Below are positions 1 through 8,315 of a stretch of DNA of 32,828 nt, piece by piece (position 1 is the first letter of the stretch; every line of letters starts with the position of its first letter). Source of the stretch: JANOQP01 sp044227705 (lineage in GTDB: Bacteria; Bacteroidota; Bacteroidia; Chitinophagales; Saprospiraceae). Under the pieces are notes generated by a model. That model did not search any database. It was given only the letters and a program-made list of their open reading frames with translations, and was not told the origin of the DNA. The position numbers and the translations under genes were made by a program. The DNA lies in the NCBI GenBank assembly GCA_044227705.1, contig JBGAWE010000017.1, positions 1-32,828 of the forward strand. Reading direction: 5' to 3'.

Positions 1-111
1 GACGGCCGTTTTTGTGTCGGTCTGGCTTTGCTGGGCTTGTGCAAAGTTGGCCATGAAAACAAGGCCGACGAAAAGGCCGAAGACGCGGATTGATTGGTTG
101 AAACGGTTCAT
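1..111 (-). CDS. N-terminus of a secreted protein, cut by window edge
   Basis: Only the first 37 codons are inside the window, read leftwards from an ATG whose complement is at 109-111. The peptide begins MNRFNQSIRVFGLFVGLVF and continues MANFAQAQQ, which is a typical Sec signal peptide: basic start, hydrophobic core, and AQA-Q cleavage region near residue 26. The mature part visible (QSQTDTKTAV) is too short to assign a family. The leader just upstream holds a T/A palindrome at 115-126 and no Shine-Dalgarno sequence. It is divergent from the DUF1460 gene, with 162 bp between the starts. It is probably an exported or outer-membrane protein; the function is unknown. Confidence 0.7.
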   Translation of the reverse strand, partial: MNRFNQSIRVFGLFVGLVFMANFAQAQQSQTDTKTAV

Positions 112-192
112 CTCTTTTTGAAAAAAGGAGTTGTTCATGAGGAGGATTCAAAAAACTGGGCGTTTTGCCCTGTTACGGGTCAAAGGTCGAGA

Positions 193-200
193 TACCTTCG
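193..200 (+). promoter_or_regulatory. Candidate -7 box TACCTTCG before the DUF1460 gene
   Basis: TACCTTCG matches the Bacteroidota -7 consensus TAnnTTTG with one change (C for T). The same variant stands before the tRNA-Leu gene and the gene starting at 23192. It lies 73 nt before the GTG start at 274. The nearest upstream TTTG (164-167) is 25 nt away, longer than the usual about 19, so support is modest. Confidence 0.3.
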
Positions 201-273
201 TTGAAATTTATGCCCGATTTCGAGCCGTCGTGACAACGAAGCCGGCGGGCATGGCTAAAAAACCGACTCCATC

Positions 274-1095
274 GTGCGCAGGGCGTTTTTTCCCATTTTT
301 TTTGTTGCGAGCCTTTTTCCCCACATTTCGGGCGACCCCGAGCAGGTCTTTCTGGAAAAAGCCCGGCTCATCAATCCCGCTGCTTCTTTTTCGGAGAACA
401 TCGTGACGGTCGGTCGGTCGTTTGTCGGCCTGCCTTATGTCTCCCATTCGCTCGAAGGCCAACTGGAGGAGCAGCTCGTCGTTGGTTTCGACGGGTTCGA
501 CTGCCTCACTTTCGTAGAGACGACGCTCGCCACATGCCTTGCGGCCCAATCACAACAGCCTGATTTTCACTCTTTTAAGGAAAAGCTGACCGCCATCCGC
601 TATCGAAACGGCCGCATCGACGGCTACGGCTCGAGGCTCCATTATTTCTCCGAATGGCTGCTCCAACAGGAGGCCGCTGGGCATCTCCGGCTGATTTCCG
701 ATGAAATTGGGGGCCAGGTTATTCAAAAGAAAATCGGCTTCATGAGCCGAAAACGAGCCTTCTACCCCGGCCTCGCCGACTCGGTTTCTTTCGAGAAAAT
801 CAAGCAGGCCGAGGCCGATTTGAGCGGCCGCACCTTCTCCTACATTCCCAAAAACCAAGCCCGAAAGGCGGAGGACGACCTCCTCGACGGCGACCTCCTC
901 GTGTTCACCTCCTCCCGCCCCGACCTCGACTGCACCCACGAGGGGTTCGCCGTCCGGCAGGGAGGCCGCGTCCACCTCCTCCACGCATCGAGCGAGTTCG
1001 GGCGGGTGATGATTTCAAAGTGGCCGATTTCAGACTATTTGCTGCGCAACAAGGGCCAGTCCGGCTTTATGGTCGCCCGCTGGACAGCGGATTGA
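274..1095 (+). CDS. DUF1460 family amidase-like protein (NlpC/P60-like fold), exported
   Basis: The 273-aa protein has the landmarks of the DUF1460 family, papain-like cysteine hydrolases related to NlpC/P60 and thought to act on cell-wall peptides or amide bonds. The catalytic cysteine is in GFDCLTFVE (C77). The conserved stretch IRYRNGRIDGYGSRLHYFSEW follows at about 108-128, and histidines in CTHEGF (H222) and LLHASS (H237) are candidates for the catalytic His. Residues 1-20 form a short signal-like segment (MRRAFFPIFFVASLFPHISG), pointing to the periplasm or outer membrane. The start is a GTG at 274, chosen because it gives the signal segment and no in-frame ATG lies nearby. The gene is monocistronic and convergent with the ATP-grasp gene. 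The substrate is not known; peptidoglycan fragments are an inference from the fold. Confidence 0.85.
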   Translation: MRRAFFPIFFVASLFPHISGDPEQVFLEKARLINPAASFSENIVTVGRSFVGLPYVSHSLEGQLEEQLVVGFDGFDCLTFVETTLATCLAAQSQQPDFHSFKEKLTAIRYRNGRIDGYGSRLHYFSEWLLQQEAAGHLRLISDEIGGQVIQKKIGFMSRKRAFYPGLADSVSFEKIKQAEADLSGRTFSYIPKNQARKAEDDLLDGDLLVFTSSRPDLDCTHEGFAVRQGGRVHLLHASSEFGRVMISKWPISDYLLRNKGQSGFMVARWTAD

Positions 1096-1130
1096 GCGAC
1101 AGGAAAAGCAAGCCAATCCGGTGAAAATCA

Positions 1131-1156
1131 ACGAGTTGAGTCGTTGCTCAACTCGT
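1131..1156 (-). terminator. Hairpin overlapping the stop codon of the ATP-grasp gene
   Basis: ACGAGTTGAG (1131-1140) and CTCAACTCGT (1147-1156) form a perfect 10-bp stem with a 6-nt loop. The TGA stop of the leftward ATP-grasp gene (complement at 1148-1150) lies inside the stem. On the minus strand it is followed by TGATTTTCAC, a weak T tract. It sits between two convergent genes and may end both transcripts. Confidence 0.5.
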
Positions 1157-2362
1157 AGCCTTTGCCGAAATTGGGACCGAGGCGTGGAAATCGCGCTGTA
1201 TCCGCCCGGCGAAGGTGTCGAGCAGTTCGAGGACTTTTTCTCGGCTTTTTGCCCGGACGATGATGCCGATATGGTTGTCGAGGTCCATGCGCCAGACGAT
1301 TTCCTTTTCGGGAAAGCACGAGTAGTCCGCCTTTTTGGTGCGGATGAGGGAGACGACGATGCCCGTGTAGTCGTTCGAGACCTTAGGCAACTTGTACTTC
1401 TCGCCTCGCGCCTGCGCCGCCTCGATGTGCGCCCATTCCCTCCAAAGGTTGATGCCCGAGCTGAACTCGACCATCTCGGCGAGGTTGGCGCCGCCGACGC
1501 GCGAGGCGGTTTCGAGGAAATAGAAACCGCTGCCGTCGTGCGCTTTGATGAACTCCGTGTGGCTGGCCGAGTACTGCATCCCGAAGGCCTCCATCGTTTT
1601 CTCGGTCAGTTTTTTCAAAGCCTTTTCGTCGTCGCCGCCGATTTCGCAGATGGCCGAGCGGAAGATGCCGCCGCCATGTGCGACCTCGAAGGGCGTGTTG
1701 ACGTACTGCGAGGTGCGGCAGAAAATCATTTTTCCGTCATTCGAAAGCGCGTCGACGTGGAAGACCGCCCCCGGCTTGAACTGCTCGACGAGGTACTGGT
1801 GCCGCCGCTCGCCAAGCGATTTTATATGCTGCCAAAGCTCGTCGGCCGAGTGGACCTTTTTGATGCCCGTCGCAGAGGCCTCGCCGCGCGGCTTGACGAG
1901 CCACGGGGTCGGGGTCTTCCGGGCGAACTCGTTGATGTCGTCGTCGTTGAAAAGGGCGCAAAATGGCGGCACTGGTATGCCCGCCTCGGCCGCCTTCGCC
2001 CGCATGGCGAGCTTGTCGCGGAAGTGGCGCCCAGTAGTTTGGCCCATGCCGGGGATGCGGAAATGCTCGCGCAGCTCGGTGCCTTTTTCAACATCAAAAT
2101 CGTCGAGCGAGACGATGCGGTCGATGCGGCGCGAGCGCATCGCATGGGCGAGGCCGTCGATGACGTGGGCCATGTTCCAGTGGTTGTGCTCGTCGGAAGG
2201 GACGTAGAAGAACTCGTCGACGGCCTCCCGCGCCCAGGCCTTCTCTTTCAATTTTTCAGAAGTGACCAGGTAGACGGTGCAACCGGCGGCCTTCGCGCCG
2301 CGCAAAAACTCGTTGCCCTTGAAAAAGCTGGCGAGGCAGAGGATGGATAGAGGCTTGCTCAT
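1148..2362 (-). CDS. ATP-grasp domain ligase, unknown substrate
   Basis: The 404-aa protein looks like a stand-alone ATP-grasp enzyme of the carbamoyl-phosphate-synthase-like/biotin-carboxylase-like group, which join a carboxylate to an amine or thiol through an acyl phosphate. Residues 1-110 form a Rossmann-like pre-ATP-grasp domain (SILCLASFFKGNEFLRGAKAAG). The ATP-binding part includes PWLVKPRGEASATGIKKVHS (about 155-175) and YLVEQFKPG. The Mg-binding end is FYFLETASRVGGANLAEMVE, with the acidic and Asn residues expected there. The start is an ATG at 2362. No biosynthetic partner lies next to it: it faces the DUF1460 gene and is divergent from a T9SS protein. I cannot name the substrate; peptide-like or amino-acid ligase activity is an inference. 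Confidence 0.85.
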   Translation of the reverse strand: MSKPLSILCLASFFKGNEFLRGAKAAGCTVYLVTSEKLKEKAWAREAVDEFFYVPSDEHNHWNMAHVIDGLAHAMRSRRIDRIVSLDDFDVEKGTELREHFRIPGMGQTTGRHFRDKLAMRAKAAEAGIPVPPFCALFNDDDINEFARKTPTPWLVKPRGEASATGIKKVHSADELWQHIKSLGERRHQYLVEQFKPGAVFHVDALSNDGKMIFCRTSQYVNTPFEVAHGGGIFRSAICEIGGDDEKALKKLTEKTMEAFGMQYSASHTEFIKAHDGSGFYFLETASRVGGANLAEMVEFSSGINLWREWAHIEAAQARGEKYKLPKVSNDYTGIVVSLIRTKKADYSCFPEKEIVWRMDLDNHIGIIVRAKSREKVLELLDTFAGRIQRDFHASVPISAKATS

Positions 2363-2575
2363 AAGGTGAGATTTTTAGGCCGGGAGGCTCGGCTTGTTTT
2401 TCTAAGAAGGTGCGGAAAAGGCGGTCGGGCGGGGGTGGGCAAAGATTGAAAAAGGGCGACGGGATTTTTTCCAAAAAGAAAACGGGCGACAATCTGGTCG
2501 CGCCGCAGGCGTCGGGCGGCAGGTCGTTCCGTGCTTAAAATTGCGGAGCGAAACTTTCCACCAAATCCGCTCGGC

Positions 2576-3493
2576 ATGAAAAACCTCTGCTTCCTTTTAG
2601 CTCTCGCGGCCACCCTCCCGGCTTTTTCCCAAAGCACGGTTTTCGCCCCAAAAGGGGCCGTTTGGCACCAAACACCCTATCGAATTGACTGCAACCCGGC
2701 CATCGGCCTGTTCACCTACACGGCCGACGAGGACACGCTCATCGACGGGTGGAACGCCCGCGCCATCCATTGCAACGAAGTGACCTTTTTCAAAACGACT
2801 CGCATCGATAGCCTAACCCGATTCGTGGCGGTGCAGGGCGACAAGGTCTTTTGGCGAGTGAAAGGGCAGTTCGTCTTGCTGTTCGATTTCGGGGCGGCGG
2901 CAGGCGACACCATCACGTCGGCCATTGTTGAGAATGGCATCGATGATGGTTGCGCCGATGCAGACGCGCCTTTTCAGTACCGCATTGACTCTGTTTCCAC
3001 GACCGAGGTGAATGGGTACACGCTCCGCGTCCAGTTTGTCTCGAATCTGTGGCCTTATCATTGGGGCATGGGCTTTCCCAACGGCCAAATCATCGAGCGG
3101 TTCGGAGTGATGAACCTCACTCATTGGTATGGGATTGGGCATGCCTGTGTCCTCGCTGGCTGCTGGTCTTTCATCCGCTGCTATGCCGATGCGGAGGTCG
3201 ACTACGTCAACCCCAAATGGGCGAGCACCAACAAGCCGTGCCATTTCACCGCCGCCGCGACCGAGCCGACCGCCGAGGTTTTGACCATCAGCCCGAACCC
3301 GGCAAGCGGTCTCGTCGAGCTTCCTTTTGAACCGAAGGAAATCCGGCTGGCCAACGCGCTCGGGCAAGTGGTCCAGCTTTCGGCGGTCGGCCGTTCCATC
3401 GACGTCGGCGGGTTGGAGGCGGGGGTCTGGTTTTTGTTTTTGAAAAAAGGGGAGCGGTGGCTCGGCTCGCGGTTGGTTGTCCAAAGACCGTGA
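2576..3493 (+). CDS. Secreted T9SS type A sorting-domain protein
   Basis: This 305-aa protein begins MKNLCFLLALAATLPAFSQS, a clear signal peptide, which is why the ATG at 2576 is preferred over the GTG at 2531. The central about 220 residues match no family I recognise; they contain several cysteines (for example GIGHACVLAGCWSFIRCYAD) and are rich in aromatic residues, as in secreted beta-rich proteins. The last about 70 residues are a Por secretion-system (T9SS type A) sorting domain: LTISPNPASGLVELPF, IRLANALGQVV, then the GVWFLFLKKGE and RLVVQ strands. The product should cross the outer membrane by T9SS and be attached to the surface or released. The gene is monocistronic and convergent with the subtilase gene. 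Cargo function unknown. Confidence 0.85.
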   Translation: MKNLCFLLALAATLPAFSQSTVFAPKGAVWHQTPYRIDCNPAIGLFTYTADEDTLIDGWNARAIHCNEVTFFKTTRIDSLTRFVAVQGDKVFWRVKGQFVLLFDFGAAAGDTITSAIVENGIDDGCADADAPFQYRIDSVSTTEVNGYTLRVQFVSNLWPYHWGMGFPNGQIIERFGVMNLTHWYGIGHACVLAGCWSFIRCYADAEVDYVNPKWASTNKPCHFTAAATEPTAEVLTISPNPASGLVELPFEPKEIRLANALGQVVQLSAVGRSIDVGGLEAGVWFLFLKKGERWLGSRLVVQRP

Positions 3494-3517
3494 AACCTGT
3501 CCTTTTTCAAAAAAAAA

Positions 3518-3545
3518 CTGCCCCGCCGTCGCAACGGCAGGGCAG
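3518..3545 (-). terminator. Intrinsic terminator of the subtilase gene
   Basis: CTGCCC-GCCGT pairs with ACGGC-GGGCAG around a CGCA loop, with one mismatch. On the minus strand it is followed by an uninterrupted T tract (A run at 3509-3517 on the given strand). It lies 40 bp past the subtilase stop and 25 bp past the stop of the convergent T9SS gene. Confidence 0.8.
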
Positions 3546-3584
3546 CAAGCTTTCCAAAAGGATTTTTCAAAATAGGAACGCCGC

Positions 3585-5678
3585 TCAACTGGCTACCAAT
3601 TCGAGGTCGAACGCGGCCTCGTCGCCCTGCGACATCCCGAGGCTCACCTCCTCGATGCAGAAGTGGAAGCGGATTTTGTAGCCGCCCTCGAGCGCACAGG
3701 AGGTCTTCACGACCAGCTCGATGTTGGAGCAAGAGGCCGCCGCAATGCTGTTGAACGAGACGAGCTTCGACGGGACCACCATCGCCGACGGGGTCGTGTC
3801 GGGCAGCAGCTCGACGGGCGTGCCGTCGGCGTGGACGATTTCGATGTCCGACAGGGTCACGCCCCGGAACTCGACGTTGTTGAACGGGTTGCAGACCGAG
3901 AGGATTACGACCTCGAAGTCCTCGGTCTCGATGTTGTCGTTCGGCCCGTCGCCCCAGTGCAGGTAGAAGCACGGCTCGACCTTGAAGGCCTTGCCACCGT
4001 TAGGGTTGAGGAACGAGTCGAACTCGGGGCAGTCGTAGTCGGCCTTGACGTGGTTGGACTTGTTGAGCGCCATCTGCATGAGGGTCAGCTTGGCCGCTTT
4101 TTTCACCTCGCCGCAGCCCATCGGCGAGGCGTAGCTCAAGGCGGCTTTTACGTCGATGCGGCCGTAGCCCATCTCTTGGTGCCAAGTCCCGGCGGGGAAT
4201 TCCTCGCGGCTGGTGTAGGTGTAGTTGCCCACTTTGGCCGCCGTTTTTTCGATGATTTCGCGGATTTGGCCGTTCGTCCGGCTCTGGTCCTGGCTTTTCA
4301 GCAGCGCGGCCAGCCCGGCGACGTGCGGCGTGGCCGATGAGGTTCCGTTGAAATTGGGCATGTAGTTGTCGCCCGTGTAGCCGTCCCAGCCGAGCCGGTC
4401 GGTCGTCGGGCAGAGGACGCACGGCGCGACAACGGAAAGGCCCGTCAGCACGCCGTTGTAGTACTGCTCGCCGTGGCTGGCACCCCACCAGTTTTCGCCG
4501 TCGGGCGAGTTCGGGGTTTTCCGGTTGTCGTCCGTCGAAGAGCCGCCCACGCAGATGACGAGCGGGTGGCGGCCCGGGTAGCGGTTGACGTTCCCGTCCC
4601 AAACGCCGTCGTTCTCGTTGCCGGCGGCGACGCACATGACCACATTGTTGTTGAAAGCGTTTTGAATCTCGGGGTCGATGACGGCGTAGTTCCAGCTCCC
4701 CCAACTGTCATAAACCCCGAAGCTCATGCTGATGACCGACGCGCCGTGCTGCGTAGCGTAGTTGATGCCCATCGCGCACTCCACGTCCGACCAGCTCGAA
4801 AAGGCCAGCGGCAGGATGCTGCAGCCGCTGGCCACGCCGGCGACGCCCTCGTTGTTGTTCATCGTGGCGGCGGCGATGCCCGCGCAGGCGGTGCCGTGGT
4901 TGCCCGTCGGCGAGCCGTCGCCGCCCATCCAGCCGAGGTTGATGCCTGGCTCGGAGAACTTCAGGTCGGGGTGGTTGAGGTCGACGCCCTCGTCGAGGAT
5001 TGCGACGACGACACTCGCCCGGCCTGACTCGATTTCCCAGCCCTCGGGTGCCTTGATTTGGGCCATATCCCACTGGCTGCCCCACCACGGGTCGTTGGGC
5101 GTGACGGCGCAGGTCGGCACGATCATCGGCATCCGCTCGAAATGAACCTCCTCACCCGACTTGGCCAGCTTGGCCTGCACCTCGAAGGCAGCCCCGGCGC
5201 GGCCCGGCGCGGTTTTCATGTAGTGGAAGCCGGTGAGGTATTTCGACCGCTTTTCGTCGAGCGTCAGCCCATGCGACTTCGACAGCGAGGCCAAGCGGGA
5301 GGCCTTGTTGCTTTTTGAAATCAGCACGACATCGGGGATGGTGCAAAAACTGCTTTCCGGCCCGCCGCTCGAATAGACCGGCCCGACCCATTCAATCTGC
5401 CCGGCGAGGGCGGCCTCAATGGCCGAAAGGCGAGCATCATCGATGCCGGAGCCGTCGGCCGTTTTGACCCACCATCGGGTCGGGGTGTGGTTGATGCGGT
5501 TCATGCGGTCGTTCTCGTTCCGCTTTTCGGAGGTGACGAGGGCGAGACCGATGTTCTGGAAAATCACGGCCGCCTCCTCTGGGCTTTTGGCCGACTTGAA
5601 ACAGACGACTAGCGTCGTCGCCTCGATGTTGGACTGCGCGCCGGTCGGAGCCGACACGGACTTCGGAAATCTTTTCAT
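3585..5678 (-). CDS. S8 family subtilisin-like serine peptidase with pro-domain and extra C-terminal domain
   Basis: The 697-aa protein contains a complete peptidase S8 domain at about 205-520. The catalytic Asp is D229 (VVAILDEGVDLNHPDL), His is H261 (NHGTACAGI), the oxyanion Asn is N354 (VAAGNEN), and the nucleophile is S447 (FNGTSSATPHVAGLAALL). About 200 residues precede it; their end (MIVPTCAVTPNDPWWGSQWDM) resembles the pro-domain/catalytic junction of secreted subtilases. About 170 residues follow, including CFYLHWGDGPNDNIETEDFE, forming a beta-rich domain I do not recognise. The N-terminus, MKRFPKSVSAPTGAQSNIEA, has no hydrophobic segment, so there is no Sec signal, and the C-terminus has no T9SS sorting domain. 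It may be cytoplasmic or exported another way. The start is an ATG at 5678 with an A-rich leader. The 192-aa gene upstream points the same way but is separated by a terminator. Confidence 0.93.
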   Translation of the reverse strand: MKRFPKSVSAPTGAQSNIEATTLVVCFKSAKSPEEAAVIFQNIGLALVTSEKRNENDRMNRINHTPTRWWVKTADGSGIDDARLSAIEAALAGQIEWVGPVYSSGGPESSFCTIPDVVLISKSNKASRLASLSKSHGLTLDEKRSKYLTGFHYMKTAPGRAGAAFEVQAKLAKSGEEVHFERMPMIVPTCAVTPNDPWWGSQWDMAQIKAPEGWEIESGRASVVVAILDEGVDLNHPDLKFSEPGINLGWMGGDGSPTGNHGTACAGIAAATMNNNEGVAGVASGCSILPLAFSSWSDVECAMGINYATQHGASVISMSFGVYDSWGSWNYAVIDPEIQNAFNNNVVMCVAAGNENDGVWDGNVNRYPGRHPLVICVGGSSTDDNRKTPNSPDGENWWGASHGEQYYNGVLTGLSVVAPCVLCPTTDRLGWDGYTGDNYMPNFNGTSSATPHVAGLAALLKSQDQSRTNGQIREIIEKTAAKVGNYTYTSREEFPAGTWHQEMGYGRIDVKAALSYASPMGCGEVKKAAKLTLMQMALNKSNHVKADYDCPEFDSFLNPNGGKAFKVEPCFYLHWGDGPNDNIETEDFEVVILSVCNPFNNVEFRGVTLSDIEIVHADGTPVELLPDTTPSAMVVPSKLVSFNSIAAASCSNIELVVKTSCALEGGYKIRFHFCIEEVSLGMSQGDEAAFDLELVAS

Positions 5679-5862
5679 TTGGAAAAAATAGAATGGTGAG
5701 TGAAAATGGTGGCGGTCGCGGCTTTCTCAAAGCAGGTTTCAACGGTCTCCCATCAACATTTCAACCCTCAATGCTCCCGAGTTGCCAAAGCGTAATCACG
5801 ATGCTATAAAAATTGTTGCCATGCTTGAAAAGTCCTCGGGTCCAGTTTCGGCGAACAAAAAA

Positions 5863-5892
5863 GGGCCGCCCCCGAGCACTCGGGGACGGCCC
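5863..5892 (-). terminator. Intrinsic terminator of the 192-aa gene
   Basis: GGGCCG and CCCCGAG pair with CTCGGGG and CGGCCC around a very short loop, with one mismatch, giving a GC-rich stem. On the minus strand six T follow (A run 5857-5862). It lies about 25 bp after the stop of the leftward 192-aa gene and about 180 bp before the subtilase start, so the two genes are probably separate transcripts. Confidence 0.85.
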
Positions 5893-5914
5893 AAATAACC
5901 GTAAAAAATTTCCG

Positions 5915-6493
5915 TCAAACTTTCGGGCACCTCACCCGGCCGCCTCCGCCGACCTGCGGCAAGTGGAGTTTCGGCAGCCTGTCGAGGAGGCTCTTTTTGT
6001 GCGGGTCGTAGACCTTGCCCGTCGAGCGCACCGGGATGGGCTTCGGGCTGTGCAGACCTTGCGAACGTTGCTCGGCGAGTGCTTTTTCGGTGGCTTTGGA
6101 GGTCTCGGGCCGTCTTTTCACCACGACTTCCGTCGAGTGATCGGCCAATTTTTCAACCAACACCGGCGCGGGACTGGCGGCTGGCTGTTCGGCGACCAGT
6201 GCGGGAGCTGTCTCGCCTCTTGTCGGTGCTTTCACCTCGACTGGCTGCGGCTTCGGGTCGGCGACGGCGATGCGCACCACGCTCCCGGTTCCGTATGCCT
6301 GTCCGAGGGAGAGTAGGACAAGCGCGTCGTCGGCAGCTTTCTGTTTGTATACGACGGTCGTGTTGGTGTACTTCGCGTCGGCCTCGGTGGCCTCGACGAG
6401 GGGCGGCTGGCCTTGCTGGCCCATGAGCAGTTGCGAGTCGAGCAAGATGGCCGTCGGGATGATGAGGTTCTTGAAATTAAAGGATTCGTCCAT
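5915..6493 (-). CDS. Unknown 192-aa protein, Pro/Ala-rich, upstream of subtilase
   Basis: I do not recognise this 192-aa protein. The N-terminal 90 residues look folded (MDESFNFKNLIIPTAILLDS, then VYKQKAADDALVLLSLGQAYGTGSVVRIAVA). The middle is a low-complexity linker rich in Pro, Ala, Val and Glu (about 85-145). The end is basic (SLLDRLPKLHLPQVGGGGRVRCPKV). The first residues are hydrophobic in places but do not form a proper signal peptide or membrane segment. The reading frame is supported by an ATG with an AT-rich leader, by the terminator just after the stop, and by lack of a better frame on the other strand. It precedes the S8 peptidase gene on the same strand; a shared role is only a guess. 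Confidence 0.6.
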   Translation of the reverse strand: MDESFNFKNLIIPTAILLDSQLLMGQQGQPPLVEATEADAKYTNTTVVYKQKAADDALVLLSLGQAYGTGSVVRIAVADPKPQPVEVKAPTRGETAPALVAEQPAASPAPVLVEKLADHSTEVVVKRRPETSKATEKALAEQRSQGLHSPKPIPVRSTGKVYDPHKKSLLDRLPKLHLPQVGGGGRVRCPKV

Positions 6494-6643
6494 GATGGGA
6501 ATTATTAAAGTGAAAGTTTTGGATTAAATGCTTTTTGTGTCGAAAAAGCTACGGCCTTAAGACGTTTGAGGATTCCAAAAAGCTCCATCCCGTGAGCCTT
6601 ATTCACCAAAAGTTCGTGAAAAACGTACCGTCGGCCGACAAAC

Positions 6644-6679
6644 AAAAAGGGCCCCGCCGTTCTGGCGAAGCCCTTTTTT
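6644..6679 (-). terminator. Terminator after sdhB
   Basis: AAAAAGGGC and CGCC pair with GGCG and GCCCTTTTTT with small internal loops. Both sides carry A or T tracts, so the hairpin could work in both directions. It lies about 60 bp past the sdhB stop on the minus strand. Confidence 0.75.
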
Positions 6680-6741
6680 GCAATGAAAATTTCTCGTTGA
6701 AAAAGTCCGAGCCGTCGAATCGGCGGCGGGCAAAAGGCCGG

Positions 6742-7497
<756 letters not shown>

Positions 7498-7664
7498 TTT
7501 TTTAATAGTTGGTTGGTTTGCCCGGTTCCGGGGCTTGGCTGCAAACGTCTTAAATCCGCTCGAAACCGGGGCGGAAAAAGTCGCGGGCCGTCGAAAAAGC
7601 TGGCTGGCCGTTGATTGGCAGGGTCTTTTCAATCTTTGGCTCGCCAAAAGCCATCGTTCAAAAA

Positions 7665-8267
7665 ATGACCGACTCGAAACGCCCCTTCCTCGGCCCCGTC
7701 GAAAAGCTGCTGCTCGTCGCGGCGGCCGCCGTCTTCGTTCTCATCCTCTTTCAAAAGAAGACGGGCAAGGTCGTACAAACCGTTGAGACACAGACCTTTA
7801 CGAACGGCCTCTCCTCCCGCGCCGCACCGCCTCCGCCCGGCGTTGTGAGCGACCCGCTGCCGTCCATCGCCACCGTTTTTGCCGGAAAGCAGCATCAGGA
7901 CGAGCCGGATTTTTGGGCCTCCCTCTCGTTATCCGACGACGAAAAGGATTTTTACAAAAGCCTCCGCAACCGCTACCAGCCCGTCGGCTCTGGCCCCTCG
8001 CGCTCGCCAATGGACTGGCTTTCCACTTTACAAGCCGCCCGTTTGACCTATCAAAAACTTGCTCAAGTCTTTGGTGACCAGCAGCCCGGCGGCTCCACAG
8101 GCGAAATCATCCCGGCTGTCCTCCGCGATTCGATTCGGGCCGAAAAGGTCTTCGAGCACATCGAGCAGCTTTTCAAGATCCCCCGCGAGGACGCCCGCTC
8201 GTTCGCCGTCGAGGGCCACCGCGAGATGAGTGACTGGGCTTTGTTTGTTGAAAAAAAACAGGAGTGA
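7665..8267 (+). CDS. Unknown single-pass membrane protein
   Basis: This 200-aa protein has one N-terminal membrane segment (about 14-30, VEKLLLVAAAAVFVLILF) preceded by Lys/Arg and followed by KKTGK. That suggests a signal anchor with either orientation. A short Pro/Ala-rich linker (SSRAAPPPPGVV) leads to a soluble part of about 130 residues, mostly helical (DEKDFYKSLRNRYQP, MDWLSTLQAARLTYQKLAQVFG, IRAEKVFEHIEQLFKIP). I do not recognise the family. The ATG at 7665 gives MTDSKRPFLG; a TTG at 7611 is less likely. It is divergent from sdhB (167 bp between starts) and 48 bp upstream of the PAP2-like gene, so the two may be co-transcribed and both act at the inner membrane. Confidence 0.7.
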   Translation: MTDSKRPFLGPVEKLLLVAAAAVFVLILFQKKTGKVVQTVETQTFTNGLSSRAAPPPPGVVSDPLPSIATVFAGKQHQDEPDFWASLSLSDDEKDFYKSLRNRYQPVGSGPSRSPMDWLSTLQAARLTYQKLAQVFGDQQPGGSTGEIIPAVLRDSIRAEKVFEHIEQLFKIPREDARSFAVEGHREMSDWALFVEKKQE

Positions 8268-8315
8268 CCGTCCGTCCCGCCTGCTTTCCTTTGGCCAGCC
8301 AAGTTTTGAAAAAAT

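Noticed and set aside
1121..2350. Long open frame (about 409 codons) on the plus strand
   Set aside because: It lies exactly opposite the ATP-grasp gene, which has clear family motifs. The composition (runs of Arg, Val, Asp, Glu) is typical of an antisense frame in GC-rich DNA.
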